A DNA stretch of 36,245 nt from Marisediminitalea oceani (GTDB lineage: Bacteria > Pseudomonadota > Gammaproteobacteria > Enterobacterales > Alteromonadaceae): the NCBI RefSeq assembly GCF_003731635.1, contig NZ_RCUA01000028.1, positions 1 to 36,245 on the forward strand. Reading direction: 5' to 3'. The notes under the pieces were generated by a model, which was not told the DNA's origin, ran no database searches, and saw nothing but the letters and a program-made list of their open reading frames with translations. Shown piece by piece: positions 34,755 through 36,245 of this stretch. Each line of letters opens with the position of its first letter. The first letter of the stretch is position 1. Both the position numbers and the translations under genes were made by a program.

Positions 34755-35656
34755 GTGATTACCCAAGAGATCTGATTGGCTACGGTGCAAACCCACCCCA
34801 TCCTGAGTGGCCGGGCAATGCCAGGGTGGCAGTGCAGTTTGTCCTGAATTACGAAGAAGGCGGAGAAAACTGTGTGCTGCACGGTGACAGCCACTCTGAA
34901 ATCTTTCTGTCGGAGATCATTGGTGCACAAGCCTATCCGGACCGCCACCTGAGCATGGAATCTATTTATGAATATGGTTCCAGGGCCGGGTTCTGGCGTT
35001 TGCACCGCTTGTTTACCCAGGCCAATATACCGGTTACTGTGTTTGGTGTGACTATGGCACTTGAGCGTCATCCTGAAGCGGTTAAAGCCATGCTTGATGC
35101 CGACTGGGAAATCGCCAGTCACGCACTGCGCTGGATTCATTTTCAGGACATGGATATTAATGAAGAACGGGCCCAGATTGAAGAGTCGGTTATTCGCCAT
35201 AAAGCGCTTACAGGCAAAGCCCCGGCAGGCTGGTACACTGGCAGAACGAGCCCGAATACACTGGCCCTGATTGCCGAGCGCGACGATATTCTTTACTGCG
35301 CCGACTCCTATGCTGACGATTTACCCTACTATGATACACACTACAGTAAGCCATTGTTGATGGTGCCCTATACGCTGGATACCAATGACATGCGCTTTGC
35401 CACGCCGCAGGGTTTTAACAGCGGTGAGCAATTTTTCACTTACCTTAAAGATGCTTTCGATGTGTTGTACGAAGAAGGGCTGGATGCGCCGAAGATGTTA
35501 TCCATCGGCCTGCATAACCGTATTATCGGCCGTCCGGCCCGGTTTGCAGCGTTAAAGCGCTTTGTTGAGTATGTGCAGGGTCACGAACAGGTGTGGTGTT
35601 GTACCAGGGAGCAGATCGCTCAGCACTGGGCAGAGCATTTTCCTTACGGTGAATGA
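34751..35656 (+). CDS. puuE: Allantoinase, polysaccharide-deacetylase type
   Basis: 301-residue metal-independent allantoinase converting allantoin to allantoate. The NodB/polysaccharide deacetylase fold is shown by VAVQFVLNYEEGGENCVLHGD at the start, ITVTVFGV-type strand VTVFGVTMAL, WEIASHALRWIHFQDM and WYTGRTSPNT. PuuE members have EEGGE where deacetylases have DDG, as seen here. The four-base overlap with rutR indicates co-translation. No allantoate-degrading or ureide-transport gene follows in the window. Confidence 0.93.
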   Translation: MSDYPRDLIGYGANPPHPEWPGNARVAVQFVLNYEEGGENCVLHGDSHSEIFLSEIIGAQAYPDRHLSMESIYEYGSRAGFWRLHRLFTQANIPVTVFGVTMALERHPEAVKAMLDADWEIASHALRWIHFQDMDINEERAQIEESVIRHKALTGKAPAGWYTGRTSPNTLALIAERDDILYCADSYADDLPYYDTHYSKPLLMVPYTLDTNDMRFATPQGFNSGEQFFTYLKDAFDVLYEEGLDAPKMLSIGLHNRIIGRPARFAALKRFVEYVQGHEQVWCCTREQIAQHWAEHFPYGE

Positions 35657-35694
35657 TAACCTTTTCAGATGAAGTAGTTATTATAAAAATAACC

Positions 35695-35725
35695 GTCATG
35701 CCGGCCTTCGAGCCGGTATCTCCTG
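35695..35725. repeat. GTCATNCCGG repeat, copy A
   Basis: GTCATGCCGGCCTTCGAGCC continues to a CCGGC-GCCGG hairpin and ATCTCCT. It lies 39 bases after the puuE stop and could also slow transcription, though no T-run follows. Related to copies at 36069 and 36232. Confidence 0.7.
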
Positions 35726-35777
35726 AGCAGAACGACTTAGCAAAAACAGCCACAAGGTTGAGGTAGCCTCAGCATTC

Positions 35778-35977
35778 GTCGGGTTGCCGACAGCAACAAG
35801 GGGCGAAGTGCGACGCCCCTTGACCTCCCGCAGTTCTAAATTGCGAAACAGCCTATTGGCAGACAAAAAGGGCAAACCTAACGCGCTGAGCGGGCGTCCT
35901 GCCCGCGCAGCCCTGGCTCGTCGTCCGTGACGAGCCTACGGATTACCTGAAACTTTTTGTAGGCCAATAGTTCGCAA
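35778..35977. repeat. Structured intergenic element with serial hairpins
   Basis: In order: GTCGG-GTTG-CCGAC (35778-35791); a 9-bp stem CAAGGGGCG/CGCCCCTTG (35797-35822); the left arm of a long imperfect repeat (35841-35870); GCTG-A-GCGGGC-GTCCT-GCCCGC-G-CAGC (35885-35911); GGCTCGTC-GTCCGT-GACGAGCC (35915-35936); and the right arm (35953-35977), which pairs through CTATTGGC and ACAAAAAG with the left. The last four parts fold as a closed stem holding two arms. It may be a non-autonomous mobile repeat or a structured RNA; I do not recognise a named family. Confidence 0.6.
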
Positions 35978-36068
35978 TAACCGAACGGGTAAAAAGCCGA
36001 TGTTTCAACATCGTATTGTAGCCTTGGAACATCCCTTCAAACCGGCCGCGCAGCCTGAAAACAACACT

Positions 36069-36201
36069 GTCATCCCGGCCCTTGAGCCGGGATTGCCCTC
36101 AGGGATCTCCTAAAAAGGCTGATTCGGTTAAAAAAACCATTGAGTATCGGAGGAAGACCGGAGAGACACCGGATAGCGGCTAAAGCTGCTTCCGGCATGA
36201 C
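36069..36201. mobile_element. MITE-like element with GTCAT ends
   Basis: The left end GTCATCCCGGCCC (36069 onward, copy B) and the right end TCCGGCATGAC (36191-36201) are inverted relatives of each other, giving a 133-base unit without coding capacity. The left end forms a CCCGGC/GCCGGG hairpin, and GGGATCTCCT follows a short spacer. A small palindromic transposable repeat is the best reading; only one full copy is visible. Confidence 0.5.
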
Positions 36202-36231
36202 GGGGTGGGGTATTGGCCTTCAAAAAACATC

Positions 36232-36245
36232 GTCATACCGGCCGT
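36232..36245. repeat. GTCATNCCGG repeat, cut by window end
   Basis: GTCATACCGGCCGT restarts the same repeat as at 35695 and 36069 and runs off the window. Confidence 0.6.

Larger units (their letters stand above)
35657..36245. other. Gene-free repeat-rich right edge
   Basis: No credible reading frame. The 589 bases hold at least three copies of a GTCATNCCGG-type palindromic repeat, a series of hairpins at 35778-35936, and a long imperfect inverted repeat (35841-35870 with 35953-35977). The parts are listed separately. Confidence 0.8.

Noticed and set aside
35871..35977. Possible integron attC site (CCTAACG next to a palindrome)
   Set aside because: No matching GTTRRRY core at the far end and no cassette gene or integrase; the hairpins are explained better as a palindromic repeat element.
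35657..36245. CRISPR array
   Set aside because: Repeats are palindromic, unequal in length and irregularly spaced, with no cas gene nearby.

Overview
The window looks like chromosomal DNA of a marine gammaproteobacterium, most likely an Alteromonadales relative. This is an inference from protein character, base composition and the pairing of a NasR-type regulator with a RutR-type regulator; no rRNA or other taxonomic marker is present. Three metabolic or signalling blocks fill about 33 kb, between an insertion sequence at the left and a repeat-rich, gene-free stretch at the right.

Left edge (1-2700): an IS110-family transposase whose insertion appears to have cut off the 3' end of a membrane-protein gene, then a small TonB-C-domain lipoprotein. 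Positions 2751-20398 form a nitrate assimilation island. A NIT-ANTAR antiterminator (NasR type, minus strand) is followed by three plus-strand operons: (i) a NirC-like FNT channel plus a fused PP2C phosphatase/Ser-Thr kinase; (ii) nirB-nirD-nasA-SUMT plus a broken TrpD2-like gene; (iii) nrtA-nrtB-nrtC, an outer-membrane porin and mobA. Each operon has the same upstream design: a GG-N10-GT sigma54-like promoter, a short leader, a small hairpin with an A..G hexaloop, and an overlapping strong intrinsic terminator just before the first gene. This is the architecture expected for NtrC/sigma54 activation combined with nitrate/nitrite-responsive antitermination by the ANTAR protein encoded next door. 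It places the kinase/phosphatase, the porin and MobA in the same regulon as the reductases. Nitrate would cross the outer membrane (porin), be bound and imported (NrtABC), be reduced to nitrite (NasA with molybdenum cofactor finished by MobA) and then to ammonium (NirBD with sirohaem from SUMT).

Positions 20387-25637 hold a signalling block: a minus-strand REC-HDOD response regulator divergent from a FIST-domain sensor, a GAF-like histidine kinase and a PAS-PAS-GGDEF cyclase. The FIST gene next to a kinase and a cyclase resembles NosP-type nitric oxide sensing units.

Positions 25695-35656 hold purine catabolism. A tightly overlapped minus-strand operon xdhA-xdhB-xdhC-uraD-hiuH-guaD-puuD converts guanine/xanthine through urate and 5-hydroxyisourate to allantoin. 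The divergent pair rutR-like tetR and puuE adds the regulator and allantoinase. Three copies of a GACCA-NN-TGGTC palindrome, the known RutR box, lie between the divergent units.

Positions 35657-36245 carry no gene. They hold GTCATNCCGG-type palindromic repeats around a roughly 200-base run of hairpins enclosed in part by a long imperfect inverted repeat.
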